64,000 nucleotides of DNA from Variovorax sp. EL159 (GCF_900100965.1 NZ_FMUJ01000001.1:792272-856271); one strand, 5' to 3'; positions 41,994 through 51,117 are shown, counted from the stretch's first letter. The notes: a model not told the origin generated them from the sequence alone. Made by a program: numbers and translations.

Positions 41994-43378
41994 ACGCGCG
42001 GCGTGTTTCCGCGGGCGTGGCTGCAGCCGCGGCGTTGCTGTGCGTGGCCGCATGGGCTGTGGCGCAGAAGGCGGAGGAGCCGGCGCCCGCCGCCGTCACA
42101 ACGACCGCAGCTGTGCCTGCAGCTGCCACCGACCCCGTGCTCGAACACGGCCGCTACCTCGCCCGCGCCGGCGATTGCGTCAGTTGCCACACCGCGCCCG
42201 GCAAGCCGGCGTTCGGCGGCGGCCTGCCGATGAAGACGCCGTTCGGCACCATCGTCTCGACCAACATCTCGCCCGACCCCGAAGCCGGCATCGGCGCCTA
42301 CACCGAGGCCGAGTTCGCACGCGCATTGCGCGAAGGCGTCGCCAAGGACGGCCATCGCCTGTACCCGGCCATGCCGTACACCTCCTTCGCCCGCGTGAAC
42401 GACGAGGACATGCATGCGCTGTTCGTCTTCTTCCGCAACGGCGTGCAGCCGGTGGCGCAGAAGCCGCTGCCGACGAAACTCCCGTGGCCCTTCAGCATGC
42501 GCGGGCTGATGATGGGCTGGAACTGGCTCTATCTGGACAAGGGCGTCTACCAGCCCGATGCCGCGCGCAGCGCCGAGTGGAACCGTGGCGCCTATCTGGT
42601 GCAGGGCCTGGGCCATTGCGGCGACTGCCACACGCCGCGCAGCATGCTCGGTGGCGTGAAGGCGGCCACCGACAAGAAGGGCGAGCTGTTCCTGTCGGGT
42701 GCGATCATCGATGGCTGGTACGCGCAGCCGCTGCGCCACACCGACCGGCCGACCATGGCGCAGTGGTCATCGGAAGACATCGTGCAGTACCTGCAGACCG
42801 GGCGTACCGGCCACACGGCCGCGTTCGGCGCGATGGTCGACGTGGTGCAGAACAGCACGCAACACATGTCGACGCAAGACCTGCAGGCCGTGGCCAGTTA
42901 TCTCCAGTCGCTGGGCGCCAGGCCCGATGCAGCGTCCGCGCCACCCACGCCGTCGCAGGCATCGCTGGTCGCGGCCGCGCCGCAGCACCCGACGGCCCTG
43001 GCGCTGCGCAACGGCACCGTCGAGGGCAATAGCGGTGCGATGGTCTACCTGAACAACTGCAACGCGTGCCATCGCTCGGACGGCACGGGCGCCAACAAGA
43101 CCTTTCCCGCGCTCGCAGGCAACAGCGTCGTGAATGCGAAAGACCCGACCTCGCTGATCCGCCTCGTGCTCGCGGGCTCGACGATGCCGAGCACCACGCA
43201 GGCGCCGTCGCCCATCGCCATGCCCGACTTCGGCTGGCGCCTGACCGACGCCGACGTGGCCAGCGTGCTGAGCTTTGCGCGTTCGAGTTGGGGCAACCAG
43301 GGCGAGGCGGTCACGGCTGCGCAGGTGGCCAAAGTGCGCGAGTCGCTGAAGCCGGTGGCGGCGGCCAAGGCGAACTGA
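41990..43378 (+). CDS. gluconate 2-dehydrogenase-type cytochrome c subunit (three haems)
   Basis: The 462-residue protein has a signal or anchor segment (SAGVAAAAALLCVAAWAVAQ), then three CxxCH haem sites: CVSCH (Cys63-His67), CGDCH near residue 210 and CNACH near 360. Its methionine-bearing segments are PMKTPFGT, MPYTSF and TMPSTTQ. It receives electrons from the FAD subunit and passes them to quinone. It overlaps the FAD gene by 4 bases and ends the operon. Length and haem number match the gluconate/sorbitol dehydrogenase family. Confidence 0.93.
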   Translation: MNARRVSAGVAAAAALLCVAAWAVAQKAEEPAPAAVTTTAAVPAAATDPVLEHGRYLARAGDCVSCHTAPGKPAFGGGLPMKTPFGTIVSTNISPDPEAGIGAYTEAEFARALREGVAKDGHRLYPAMPYTSFARVNDEDMHALFVFFRNGVQPVAQKPLPTKLPWPFSMRGLMMGWNWLYLDKGVYQPDAARSAEWNRGAYLVQGLGHCGDCHTPRSMLGGVKAATDKKGELFLSGAIIDGWYAQPLRHTDRPTMAQWSSEDIVQYLQTGRTGHTAAFGAMVDVVQNSTQHMSTQDLQAVASYLQSLGARPDAASAPPTPSQASLVAAAPQHPTALALRNGTVEGNSGAMVYLNNCNACHRSDGTGANKTFPALAGNSVVNAKDPTSLIRLVLAGSTMPSTTQAPSPIAMPDFGWRLTDADVASVLSFARSSWGNQGEAVTAAQVAKVRESLKPVAAAKAN

Positions 43379-43406
43379 GCGTTCCTGGCGGGCAGGGCAT
43401 TCGCGT

Positions 43407-44303
43407 TCAGGGCGCGTGCGTGGCCAGCAGCTTCTGCGCGTCGCGCCCCGGCGGCAGGCCGAACGCGCGAGCGTATTCGCGGCTGAACTGCGTGGGGCTT
43501 TCGTAGCCGACCTCGAAGGCGGCCGAGGTGACGCTCTTCCCGCCGACGCGCAGCAGCGTGCGGGCCTGCAACAGGCGCACGCGTTTCTGGAACTGCAACG
43601 GACTCAAGGCCGTGACGGCCTTGAAATGCCGATGGAATGCAGATTCGCTCATGGCCGCCACTTGTGCCAACGTCTCGACCCGCAAGGGTTCGGCGAAGTC
43701 GCGACGAATCCGCTGGATCGCCAGCGTCACACGCGCGATGGCGCTGTCTGGGGAGGCAATGTCGCGCAGCATGGCGCCGTGCGGCCCCTGCAGAACGCGG
43801 TAGAGGATCTCGCGCTCGTACACCGGCGCCAATGCTGGAATGTCCGCGGGGCGTTCCATCAGCCGCAGCATGCGAACCCACGCATCCATCAGTTCCGGGG
43901 TGACGGACGCCACGGAGAAGCCGGCGCCGGTCTTCCCGGCGCTGGCAAATTCAGGCAAGTCGGCGATCAGGGCGCCGACCGTCGCCGGTGTCAGCGTCAG
44001 GGCGACGGCTAGGTAGGGCTCGCCGGTTTTCGCGGGCCGCACCGTGCCGACCGCAGGCAGTTCGACCGACATCACGAAGTAGCTGGCCGGCGAGTAGTGA
44101 AGGGTCTTGCTTCCTACCGTCATCGACTTGCTGCCCTGCAGGATCAGGTTGACCATCGGGTCGTACACGGCGTTCAGCTCGTGCTCCGGAATCTTGCCCT
44201 GCACCATCGCCACGCGGGGAATGCCGGTTTCCGTCATCCGGTTCCTGGCCTTCGCCGATGCCAGCCGCCGAAGCTCTTTCAGTTGTTCTTCCATGGCCGG
44301 CAT
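43407..44303 (-). CDS. AraC family transcriptional regulator (AraC_N type)
   Basis: The 298-residue product has an AraC_N sensing domain (about residues 15-180: YDPMVNLILQGSKSMTVGSK, HYSPASYFVMSVELPAVG) and a C-terminal helix-turn-helix pair (about 200-290). The pair reads LAQVAAMSESAFHRHFKAVTALSPLQFQKRVRLLQARTLL and VTSAAFEVGYESPTQFSREYARAFGLPP. The ATG at 44303 is chosen; a second ATG follows at 44294. It is divergent from the SDR gene (128 bp between starts) and probably regulates it. AraC_N regulators of this type are often next to oxidoreductases. The effector is unknown. Confidence 0.88.
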   Translation of the reverse strand: MPAMEEQLKELRRLASAKARNRMTETGIPRVAMVQGKIPEHELNAVYDPMVNLILQGSKSMTVGSKTLHYSPASYFVMSVELPAVGTVRPAKTGEPYLAVALTLTPATVGALIADLPEFASAGKTGAGFSVASVTPELMDAWVRMLRLMERPADIPALAPVYEREILYRVLQGPHGAMLRDIASPDSAIARVTLAIQRIRRDFAEPLRVETLAQVAAMSESAFHRHFKAVTALSPLQFQKRVRLLQARTLLRVGGKSVTSAAFEVGYESPTQFSREYARAFGLPPGRDAQKLLATHAP

Positions 44304-44431
44304 CACACCGCAAAGCCAACGGCGTCGCAAGTGCGAAAGCAGGAATAGGCAGGATCGAGGCAGGAAAGGGCAGGCTTGTGAAGCGCTCGGCACCTATCGT
44401 TGATCCATCACTTTGCAGATGGAGAAAACAC

Positions 44432-45184
44432 ATGGGCGTAGTCATCATCACGGGCGCGAGCCGGGGCCTCGGCGCCAGCGCCGCCATCCACGCCGCCAGG
44501 CGCGGCATGGGCGTCATCCTGACCTACAACAGCCACCCGGCCGGTGCCGAAGAAGTCGTTCGGCAGGTCGAGGCGGCCGGCGGCAAGGCGGTGGCTCTCG
44601 CGCTGGACGTCGGCAAGGTGGCGTCTTTCTCGGCCTTTCGCGACAAGGTCGCTGCCGCGTTGAAGGCGACGTGGGGGCGAGATCGCTTCGATGCACTGGT
44701 CAACAACGCAGGCTACGGCGCCTTCAACCCGATCGAGACCGTCACCGAGGCCGAGTTCGACGGCCTGCTGAACGTGCACCTGAAGGGCCCGTTCTTCCTG
44801 ACCCAGGTGCTGCTGCCGTTGATGGCCGATGGCGGCCAGATCATCAACATGACCAGCGCGACGACCCGCGTGGCAACGGCGGGCACCGCGCCCTATGCGT
44901 CGTTCAAGGGCGGGCTCGAAGTGCTCACGCGTTGCATAGCCAAGGAGTTCGGCCCTCGCCGCATTCGTGCGAACTCGGTTTCACCGGGCGCGATCCGCAC
45001 CGACATGACCAGCGAGGCGCTGGACCAGAGCCCGGAGTTCGTCGAACTGCTCGCCGGACAGACGGCGCTCGGGCGCATCGGCGTGCCCGACGATGTCGGC
45101 CGCGTTGTCGCGAGCCTGCTGTCTGAAGACAATGCCTGGGTCAACGCGCAGAACATCGAAGTCGCGGGTGGCTACAGCATCTGA
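44432..45184 (+). CDS. short-chain dehydrogenase/reductase (SDR)
   Basis: The 250-residue classical SDR has the cofactor motif GASRGLGAS near residues 8-16, NNAGYGAF near 90, catalytic Ser in NMTSATTR, Tyr-x3-Lys in PYASFKGG near 155 and PGAIRTDM near 185. GGAGAAAA about 7 bases upstream supports the ATG at 44432. Substrate is not known. The divergent AraC gene and the glyoxalase-fold gene 20 bp downstream suggest a small inducible operon. Confidence 0.9.
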   Translation: MGVVIITGASRGLGASAAIHAARRGMGVILTYNSHPAGAEEVVRQVEAAGGKAVALALDVGKVASFSAFRDKVAAALKATWGRDRFDALVNNAGYGAFNPIETVTEAEFDGLLNVHLKGPFFLTQVLLPLMADGGQIINMTSATTRVATAGTAPYASFKGGLEVLTRCIAKEFGPRRIRANSVSPGAIRTDMTSEALDQSPEFVELLAGQTALGRIGVPDDVGRVVASLLSEDNAWVNAQNIEVAGGYSI

Positions 45185-45204
45185 AACCAGGGAACAAACA
45201 ACAC

Positions 45205-45612
45205 ATGCTCGATCACATCTTCCTGACGGTCAGCGACATCGCGCGCTCGGTCGCGTTCTATACCGCGGCACTCGCACCGCTCGGCATCGGCCACCAGCTC
45301 GACTACGACGGCAAGGATGGCCCGCCGGGCCACCCGGACCTGAAGGGCTTCGGCGCGGGCGGGCGCGTGTTCTTCTGGCTGCAAGAGGGCAGCGCGGACC
45401 GGCGCGCCGCGCACGTCGGCTTTGTCGGCGCCGACACGTCGCAGGTCGATGCCGCCTATGCCGCGGCCATGGCGGCCGGCGCAACCGACAAGGGCGCGCC
45501 GGGCGCACGGCTGCACTACGACCCGCGCTACTACGCGGCCAATGTGCTGGACCCCGACGGATACAGCCTGGAGTTCGTCTACAAGAGCTGGCAACACCCA
45601 CCCCGGCCTTGA
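45205..45612 (+). CDS. VOC (glyoxalase/bleomycin-resistance) family protein
   Basis: The 135-residue protein has the paired beta-alpha-beta-beta-beta modules of the VOC superfamily: an N-terminal LDHIFLTVSDIARSVAFYTAAL with the His ligand (H4) and a C-terminal VLDPDGYSLEFVYKSW with Glu near residue 126. A third metal ligand would be in RRAAHVGFVGA near residue 70. It is a metal-dependent lyase or dioxygenase, or a binding protein. It follows the SDR gene by 20 bp, with a short GGGAACAAAC leader. Substrate is unknown. Confidence 0.85.
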   Translation: MLDHIFLTVSDIARSVAFYTAALAPLGIGHQLDYDGKDGPPGHPDLKGFGAGGRVFFWLQEGSADRRAAHVGFVGADTSQVDAAYAAAMAAGATDKGAPGARLHYDPRYYAANVLDPDGYSLEFVYKSWQHPPRP

Positions 45613-45630
45613 CCGGGACGAGGGCCGGCG

Positions 45631-46893
45631 TTACTTCAGCGCCTTGCCCTGCGTCGCGCCCAGCGGCGTGTGCAATTGCGAGGGCACCCACGCGCCCGTG
45701 TTGTCGTCGCGCCCCTGCAGCAGGTAGCGCGTGTCGGCCTTGCCGTAGTTCTGCACCGCCAGCGCCGAGAACTTGCCGATGTCGGTCTTCGGGTCGCGCA
45801 GGCGGTTCACGATCAGCACCTTCTTCGTGTCGGTGAAGTCGGCCATCATGTTCTGGTCGCCTTCGCTGTCGCCGGCCACGAAGCTCGGGCCGTAGCCGTA
45901 CTTCGTGACCAGGAAGCGCCGGATGTTCTTGGTCTTGCCCGGCCCTTGCGTCTGGTCGTAGCCGCGGCGGAACTCGGGCTGGATCACGCCGTTGGCATCG
46001 CGCTCCAGTTCCATCGCCAGCACGCGCTCGGGCGGGTTGTTGTAGCCGAAGGCGGGGTTCGACGAAATCTCCTTGATGACGTCGACGAACGATGCCGAGC
46101 ACACCCACACGTCGAAGCCCGCGTTGCGGAAGGCCGCGTACAACGCTTGCATCTCGGGTTGCAGCCGCAGGCCATTCTTCCAGCTCACCGAGACCACGCC
46201 GGCACGGCCGGGCAGCGCAGCGGGCGATGTCCACTTGACCTTGGTGATGGGCTCCTTCAGCTGCCATGCCACGGTGTCGGCCGTGAGTTTGCGCACCTGT
46301 GCCTCGGTCATGCCGGCGAAGAGGTAGGTGACCCAAGGGTAGGCGGTGTCGTGGTCGAAGGTGTCGCCGATGGCCTCGTAGAGATAGCGCACCTTGGTCG
46401 TGAAGGCCGAGTAATGCGGGCTCAGCGCCACCACCGCCAGCGACTGGTCGCCCTTCAGGCCCTTGTAGTTCTGGTAGAGCCAGGTGTAGCTGGCCACGAT
46501 GTCGGGCACCACGCGGTCGATGTTGACGGGCTTGCCGGCCGCGTTGTTGTACGCGGGCAGGAAGTCTTTCTTGGGGATGTTCTTGCGCAGCGCCACTTCG
46601 AGCTGCGCGGGCGTGGCGCCGAAGACGAGGTTTTCGAGCTGGTAGATCAACGAGGCTTCCTCGATGTCGAGGAAGACGCTGGTGTTGTCCCAGTCGAACA
46701 CCACGTAGGGCGGCTTGGCGGCGTTGTAGCCCGCGCTGTCCTTGCCGAGGCTGGCGATCAGGCCATTGATCTGCGCGCGGTTGAAGGCGTCCCATTGGCC
46801 GGGTGCCAGGCCCTTGGCGGGCGAGAGGCTGGCGCAGCCGGCGGTGACGAGCGCGGCGGCCATTGGCGTGAGAAGGACGGTTCGGCGTTGCAT
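45631..46893 (-). CDS. lipoprotein HAD phosphatase, phosphorylcholine/phosphoethanolamine phosphatase-like
   Basis: The product is 420 residues with a lipoprotein signal (TVLLTPMAAALVTAGC, Cys20). The HAD motif I is FDWDNT (D67-W-D69-N-T), motif III/IV is in SEGDQNMMADF near residue 345, and the general pattern matches the PchP-type periplasmic phosphatases. PchP hydrolyses phosphorylcholine and phosphoethanolamine. It is 87 bp downstream of eutC on the same strand. This suggests release of ethanolamine from phosphoethanolamine in the periplasm, before uptake and cleavage; the link is context inference. Confidence 0.82.
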   Translation of the reverse strand: MQRRTVLLTPMAAALVTAGCASLSPAKGLAPGQWDAFNRAQINGLIASLGKDSAGYNAAKPPYVVFDWDNTSVFLDIEEASLIYQLENLVFGATPAQLEVALRKNIPKKDFLPAYNNAAGKPVNIDRVVPDIVASYTWLYQNYKGLKGDQSLAVVALSPHYSAFTTKVRYLYEAIGDTFDHDTAYPWVTYLFAGMTEAQVRKLTADTVAWQLKEPITKVKWTSPAALPGRAGVVSVSWKNGLRLQPEMQALYAAFRNAGFDVWVCSASFVDVIKEISSNPAFGYNNPPERVLAMELERDANGVIQPEFRRGYDQTQGPGKTKNIRRFLVTKYGYGPSFVAGDSEGDQNMMADFTDTKKVLIVNRLRDPKTDIGKFSALAVQNYGKADTRYLLQGRDDNTGAWVPSQLHTPLGATQGKALK

Positions 46894-46980
46894 TTGTGTT
46901 TTTTCCTGTAGTTTTGAAGGAGCGGGCGAAAAATGACGAGCGTACGAAACGCTCGTGACAGTTCCGGGTCAGTCCGCCGC

Positions 46981-47760
46981 TCAGCGGGGCAGCGGTGGTG
47001 CGGGGCGTTGCTCGAGCACCGCGAGATCGCTCTCGTCCTTGAGTTCGACGCCGGTCAGCCCCCGGCGCAGCGACTCTCGCATCAGCCATGCCAGCTTGAA
47101 CGCGGCGGCCTCGCAGGGCAGGCCCTCGGGCCGCACGTTCGAGATGCAGTTGCGCTCGGCGTCGTGCCGCCCGCGCTGGGGTGAATGGGTCAGGTAAACG
47201 CCGAGGCTGTCGGGCGAACTCAGGCCCGGCCGCTCGCCGATCAGCATGACCGAGAGCATGGCGCCGAACAGCTCACCCACCTCGTCGGCCAGCGCCACGC
47301 GGGCCTGCGTGGCGATGACCACGGGCGAGAAGCGCGTTTCGGGCGGCAGGTGCGCGCGCAGGGCCGCGAGCAGCGGCGCGGCATGGCGCGCCACCGCGAG
47401 CGAGGAAAGACCGTCGCCGATGACGATGCAGACATCGCAGCCATAGCGCCCGATGGCGCGCAGGCGGCCGCCGTCGTCTTCATCGAGCTGGCGGCCCAGG
47501 TCGGGGCGGCGCAGGTAGGTGGTGCGGTCGGCGGCGCGGCTGCGGGCGCGCGCCACCTCCCAGTGCTGCGCGCGCAAGGTGGCGTCGAGCGCATCGACGT
47601 CGAGCGCCGCGTGAATCGCGTCGCGCGCCATCGCATGCGCCCAGCCGAAGCGCAGGGTTTCGTCGGTCGGCATGCCGGCGCCGGCACGGCCGAGCGCCAG
47701 GCGCGCAGGCGTGGCCGAACGCCATTGCGCCCACGGGTTGGGTGTGACGGATTCGCTCAT
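46981..47760 (-). CDS. eutC: ethanolamine ammonia-lyase small subunit
   Basis: The 259-residue product matches EutC: RLALGRAGAGMPTDETLRFGWAHAMARDAI near residues 20-50, RRPDLGRQLDE near 84, VIGDGLSSLA near 112 and the Cys-containing RNCISNVRPEG near 205 that binds adenosylcobalamin's lower part. Together with EutB it forms the B12-dependent enzyme that splits ethanolamine to acetaldehyde and ammonia. It overlaps eutB by 4 bases (ATGA). No eutA reactivase, no eutR regulator and no microcompartment shell gene is present, as is usual for the short pathway in Proteobacteria. Confidence 0.95.
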   Translation of the reverse strand: MSESVTPNPWAQWRSATPARLALGRAGAGMPTDETLRFGWAHAMARDAIHAALDVDALDATLRAQHWEVARARSRAADRTTYLRRPDLGRQLDEDDGGRLRAIGRYGCDVCIVIGDGLSSLAVARHAAPLLAALRAHLPPETRFSPVVIATQARVALADEVGELFGAMLSVMLIGERPGLSSPDSLGVYLTHSPQRGRHDAERNCISNVRPEGLPCEAAAFKLAWLMRESLRRGLTGVELKDESDLAVLEQRPAPPLPR

Positions 47761-49151
47761 TGCGCAAGTGCCTTGAGCCCATCCATGCCGGCCAGCAGCC
47801 GGTTGGCGGAGGGCGGTGCGAGTTGCCCCGCGGCATTGGTGATCTGCATGCGCTGCAGCCAGGCCTCGAACTCGGGCGCGCGCTTCAAGCCCAGCGTTTC
47901 GCGCAGGAACAGCGCGTCGTGGAACGAGGTGCTCTGGTAGTTGAGCATCACGTCGTCGGCACCCGGAATGCCCATGATGAAGTTGATGCCCGCCGTGCCC
48001 AGCAGCACGAGCAGGTTGTCCATGTCGTCCTGGTCGGCTTCGGCGTGGTTGGTGTAGCAGATGTCGCAGCCGATGGGCAGGCCCAGCAGCTTGCCGCTGA
48101 AGTGGTCTTCGAGCCCGGCGCGAATGATCTGCTTGCCGTCGTACAGATACTCCGGCCCGATGAAGCCGACCACGGTGTTGATGAGAAAGGGCTTGTAGCG
48201 CCGCGCCAGCGCATAGGCGCGCACCTCGCAGGTCTGCTGGTCGACGCCGAAGTTGGCATTGGCCGACAGCGCGCTGCCCTGGCCTGTCTCGAAGTACATG
48301 ACGTTGTTGCCGATGGTGCCGCGCTGGAGCGACAGCGCCGCCGCATAGGCCTCGTCGAGCAGCTCGGGCGTGACGCCGAACGAGAGGTTCGCCTTCTCGG
48401 TGCCGGCGATGGACTGGAACACGAGGTCGACCGGCGCGCCCGCTTCCGCGAGCCTGAGCGTGTTGGTCACGTGCGTGAGCACGCAGCTTTGCGTGGGGAT
48501 CTCGAAGCGCTGGATGACCTCGTCGAGCATGCGCAGCAACTGGCCCAGCACGGGCATGCTGTCCGAAGCCGGGTTGAGGCCGATCACCGCATCGCCCGCG
48601 CCGTAGAGCAGCCCATCGAGCGTGGAGGCGGCCACGCCGCGCAGGTCGTCGGTCGGGTGGTTGGGCTGCAGGCGCACGGCCAGGTGGCCGGGCAGGCCGA
48701 TGGTGTCGCGAAAGCGCGTGACCACGCAGCACTTCTTCGCGACCGAGACCAGGTCCTGGTTGCGCATGAGCTTGGACACGGCCGCCACCATCTCGGGCGT
48801 GAGGCCTGGCGCCAGTGCGGTGAGCGTGGCAGTGGTGGCTGCTTCCGACAGCAGCCAGTTGCGGAAGTCGCCGACCGTGCGGTGCGACACCGGCGCGAAG
48901 GCCTGCGCGTCGTGGCTGTCGATGATGAGCCGCGTGATGTTGTCGCTCTCGTACGGAATCAGCGCTTCGGTCAGGAATTGCTTGAGCGGCGTGTCGGCCA
49001 GCACATGGCGCGCCGCCATGCGCTGCTGCGCGGTGGCTGCGCCGATGCCCGCGAGGTAGTCGCCCGAGCGTGCCGGGCTGGCGAAGGCCATGACCTGCCG
49101 CAGGTCGTCGAAGGCGAAGACCTGTTGGTCGATGGTGGTGCGGTAGCGCAT
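47757..49151 (-). CDS. eutB: ethanolamine ammonia-lyase large subunit
   Basis: The 464-residue product matches EutB, the catalytic TIM-barrel subunit: RYRTTIDQQVFAFDDLRQVMAFASPARSGD at the N-terminus, GDAVIGLNPASDS near 190 and QSIAGTEKANLSFGVTPELLDEA near 265. Residue patterns for ethanolamine binding are present. It is the middle gene of the permease-eutB-eutC set, starting 7 bases after the permease stop. The reaction yields acetaldehyde, which the window's aldehyde dehydrogenase could oxidise. Confidence 0.96.
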   Translation of the reverse strand: MRYRTTIDQQVFAFDDLRQVMAFASPARSGDYLAGIGAATAQQRMAARHVLADTPLKQFLTEALIPYESDNITRLIIDSHDAQAFAPVSHRTVGDFRNWLLSEAATTATLTALAPGLTPEMVAAVSKLMRNQDLVSVAKKCCVVTRFRDTIGLPGHLAVRLQPNHPTDDLRGVAASTLDGLLYGAGDAVIGLNPASDSMPVLGQLLRMLDEVIQRFEIPTQSCVLTHVTNTLRLAEAGAPVDLVFQSIAGTEKANLSFGVTPELLDEAYAAALSLQRGTIGNNVMYFETGQGSALSANANFGVDQQTCEVRAYALARRYKPFLINTVVGFIGPEYLYDGKQIIRAGLEDHFSGKLLGLPIGCDICYTNHAEADQDDMDNLLVLLGTAGINFIMGIPGADDVMLNYQSTSFHDALFLRETLGLKRAPEFEAWLQRMQITNAAGQLAPPSANRLLAGMDGLKALAQ

Positions 49152-49158
49152 CTTTCTG

Positions 49159-50571
49159 TCAGGCGGCGTTGGTCGAGGACAGCATCTCGTCCGGCGCGGC
49201 CGCCTTGCGCTGCGCCGAGGTCAGCAGGAAGTAGCCATAGGCCGCGCCCATCAGCACGAGGAACAGCACGGTCAGCATGAAGTTGAACCACACCATCGCG
49301 CCCAGGCACACCACGCCCAGGCCGAGTGCGATGGCCGGGAACACGGGGTAGAAGGGCGCGCGGTAGGTGCGCAACAGGTCAGGCTCGGTGCGGCGCAGCT
49401 TGAACAGCGCGGCCATCGAGATCAGGTACATCACGATGGCCCCGAGCACCGCCATGGTCACGATGTTGGCGGTAAGCGTCTGGCCGCCGAACTGCACCCA
49501 TTCGTCGCTGAAGATGGCAATGACACCGATGACCCCGCCGGCCAGCAGCGCGCGGTGCGGCGTGTCGAAGCGCGGGCTGAGGCCGGCGAAGTAGCGCGGC
49601 AGGTAGCCCGCGCGCGCCAGCGCGAAGATCTGCCGCGAGTAGCCCATGATGATTCCGTGGAACGACGCGACCAGCCCGAACAGCCCGATCCACACCAGCA
49701 TGTGCAGCCAGCCGCTGTTGTCGCCCACCACCGCTTTCATGGCCTGTGGCAGCGGATCGTTGATGTTCGCGAGCTTGCGCCAGTCGCCCACGCCGCCCGC
49801 GAAGATCATCACGCCGAAGGCCAGCACCACCAGTGTGACGATGCCCGTGGTGTAGGCGATGGGAATGGTGCGGTGCGGGTCGCGCGCCTCTTCGGCCGCC
49901 ATGGCCGCGCCCTCGATGGCAAGAAAGAACCAGATCGCGAACGGGATCGACGCGAAGATGCCCGAGATGGCCGCACCGTTCAGCACGCTGCCGCCGGCCC
50001 AGCCGTTGGCCACGAAGTTCGCCATGGTCCAGCCCGGCGTGACCACGCCCATGAACACCAGCAGCTCGACGATGGCCAGCACCGTGACGAACAGCTCGAA
50101 GGCCGCGGCGATGCCCACGCCGATCCAGTTGAGCCCGATGAAGATCACATACGCACCGAGCGCGAACCACTTCGGGTTGATGCCCGGGAACTGCACGTTG
50201 AGGTAGGCACCGATGGCCAGCGCGATGGCCGGTGGTGCAAAGACGAATTCGACCAGCGTCGCAAAGCCCGCGACGAAGCCGCCATGCGGCCCGAACGCGC
50301 GCCGCGCATAGGCGAAGGGCCCGCCCGCATGCGGGATGGCCGTCGACAGTTCGGTGAAGCTGAAGATGAAGGTGGTGTACATGGTCGCCACCAGTACCGT
50401 GGCCACCAGAAAACCGAGCGTGCCGGCGGTGTTCCAGCCGTAGCTCCAACCAAAGTATTCACCCGAGATGACAAGGCCCACCGCGATGCCCCAGAGCTGG
50501 ATGGGACCCAGAACCTTCTTGAGATGACCGGTGCCGGCGTGCATGCCCGGCGTGGCTTCGGTGGCGTTCAT
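49159..50571 (-). CDS. eat: ethanolamine permease (APC family, Eat type)
   Basis: The 470-residue membrane protein has about 12 helices and APC-family signatures: LWGIAVGLVISGEYFGWSYGW near residues 26-46, PHAGGPFAYARRAFGP near 80-95 and AIEGAAMAAEEARDPHRTIPIAY near 220-243. This resembles the ethanolamine permeases found with eutBC in Proteobacteria. It imports ethanolamine for EutBC. AGAGGAC about 8 bases upstream supports the ATG at 50571. It is the first gene of the eat-eutB-eutC operon, under a probable sigma-54 promoter. Confidence 0.92.
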   Translation of the reverse strand: MNATEATPGMHAGTGHLKKVLGPIQLWGIAVGLVISGEYFGWSYGWNTAGTLGFLVATVLVATMYTTFIFSFTELSTAIPHAGGPFAYARRAFGPHGGFVAGFATLVEFVFAPPAIALAIGAYLNVQFPGINPKWFALGAYVIFIGLNWIGVGIAAAFELFVTVLAIVELLVFMGVVTPGWTMANFVANGWAGGSVLNGAAISGIFASIPFAIWFFLAIEGAAMAAEEARDPHRTIPIAYTTGIVTLVVLAFGVMIFAGGVGDWRKLANINDPLPQAMKAVVGDNSGWLHMLVWIGLFGLVASFHGIIMGYSRQIFALARAGYLPRYFAGLSPRFDTPHRALLAGGVIGVIAIFSDEWVQFGGQTLTANIVTMAVLGAIVMYLISMAALFKLRRTEPDLLRTYRAPFYPVFPAIALGLGVVCLGAMVWFNFMLTVLFLVLMGAAYGYFLLTSAQRKAAAPDEMLSSTNAA

Positions 50572-50615
50572 GCGACGTCCTCTCTTCGTGAATGTTGACA
50601 GTGCACATTCGGCAA

Positions 50616-50631
50616 AGCAAGGGCTGTTCCA
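50616..50631 (-). promoter_or_regulatory. candidate sigma-54 promoter of the eat-eutB-eutC operon
   Basis: Read on the minus strand the sequence is TGGAACAGCCCTTGCT. It matches TGGCACG-N4-TTGCW with two mismatches, with the invariant GG and GC ten bases apart (50629-50630 and 50617-50618). Its -12 element lies about 46 bases before the permease ATG. Confidence 0.6.
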
Positions 50632-50677
50632 CGAGCTACATCGGGCTACATGGAGGCGACGCAGGCGCTGGCCATAA

Positions 50678-50698
50678 TCGGGGTCTTTCAATCCCCGA
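50678..50698 (+). promoter_or_regulatory. hairpin overlapping the FKBP ribosome binding site
   Basis: TCGGGG (50678-50683) pairs perfectly with CCCCGA (50693-50698) across a 9-base loop. The right arm runs into the GAGG that serves as the Shine-Dalgarno of the gene with GTG start at 50707, so folding could hide the site. Confidence 0.4.
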
Positions 50699-50706
50699 GG
50701 TGTTTC

Positions 50707-51117
50707 GTGAAGTCCTTTTTCTGTGCCGCTCTCGTGTCCGTCTTCGCCATCCCCGCAGCCTTTGCGCAATCTGCCCCGGTGACCACGCCCAGCGGCCTGA
50801 TCTACCAGTCGCTCAAGGAAGGCACCGGCGCATCGCCCGCCGCCACCGACACGGTCAAGGTGCACTACCGCGGTACCTTCCCCGACACCGGCAAGGAATT
50901 CGACAGCTCGTACAAGCGCGGCGAACCCACCGAGTTCCCGCTCAACGGCGTGATCCCGTGCTGGACCGAAGGCGTGCAGAAGATGAAGCCCGGCGGCAAG
51001 GCCAAGCTGACCTGCCCGCCGTCGATTGCCTACGGCGCGCGCGGCGCGGGCGGCGTGATTCCGCCGAACGCGACGTTGAATTTCGAAGTGGAACTGGTGT
51101 CGGTCACGAAGCGCTGA
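50707..51117 (+). CDS. FKBP-type peptidyl-prolyl cis-trans isomerase, exported
   Basis: The product is 136 residues from the GTG at 50707 (GAGGTG about 5 bases upstream), with a signal peptide (KSFFCAALVSVFAIPAAFAQS). The FKBP domain holds TVKVHYRGTFPDTGKEFDSSYKR near residues 47-69, GVIPCWTEGVQKMKPGGKAKLTCPP near 78-102 and YGARGAGGVIPPNATLNFEVEL near 106-128. It speeds proline isomerisation in the periplasm. An upstream in-frame start (50650) would spoil the signal peptide. It is divergent from the permease gene with 135 bp between starts. Confidence 0.93.
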   Translation: MKSFFCAALVSVFAIPAAFAQSAPVTTPSGLIYQSLKEGTGASPAATDTVKVHYRGTFPDTGKEFDSSYKRGEPTEFPLNGVIPCWTEGVQKMKPGGKAKLTCPPSIAYGARGAGGVIPPNATLNFEVELVSVTKR

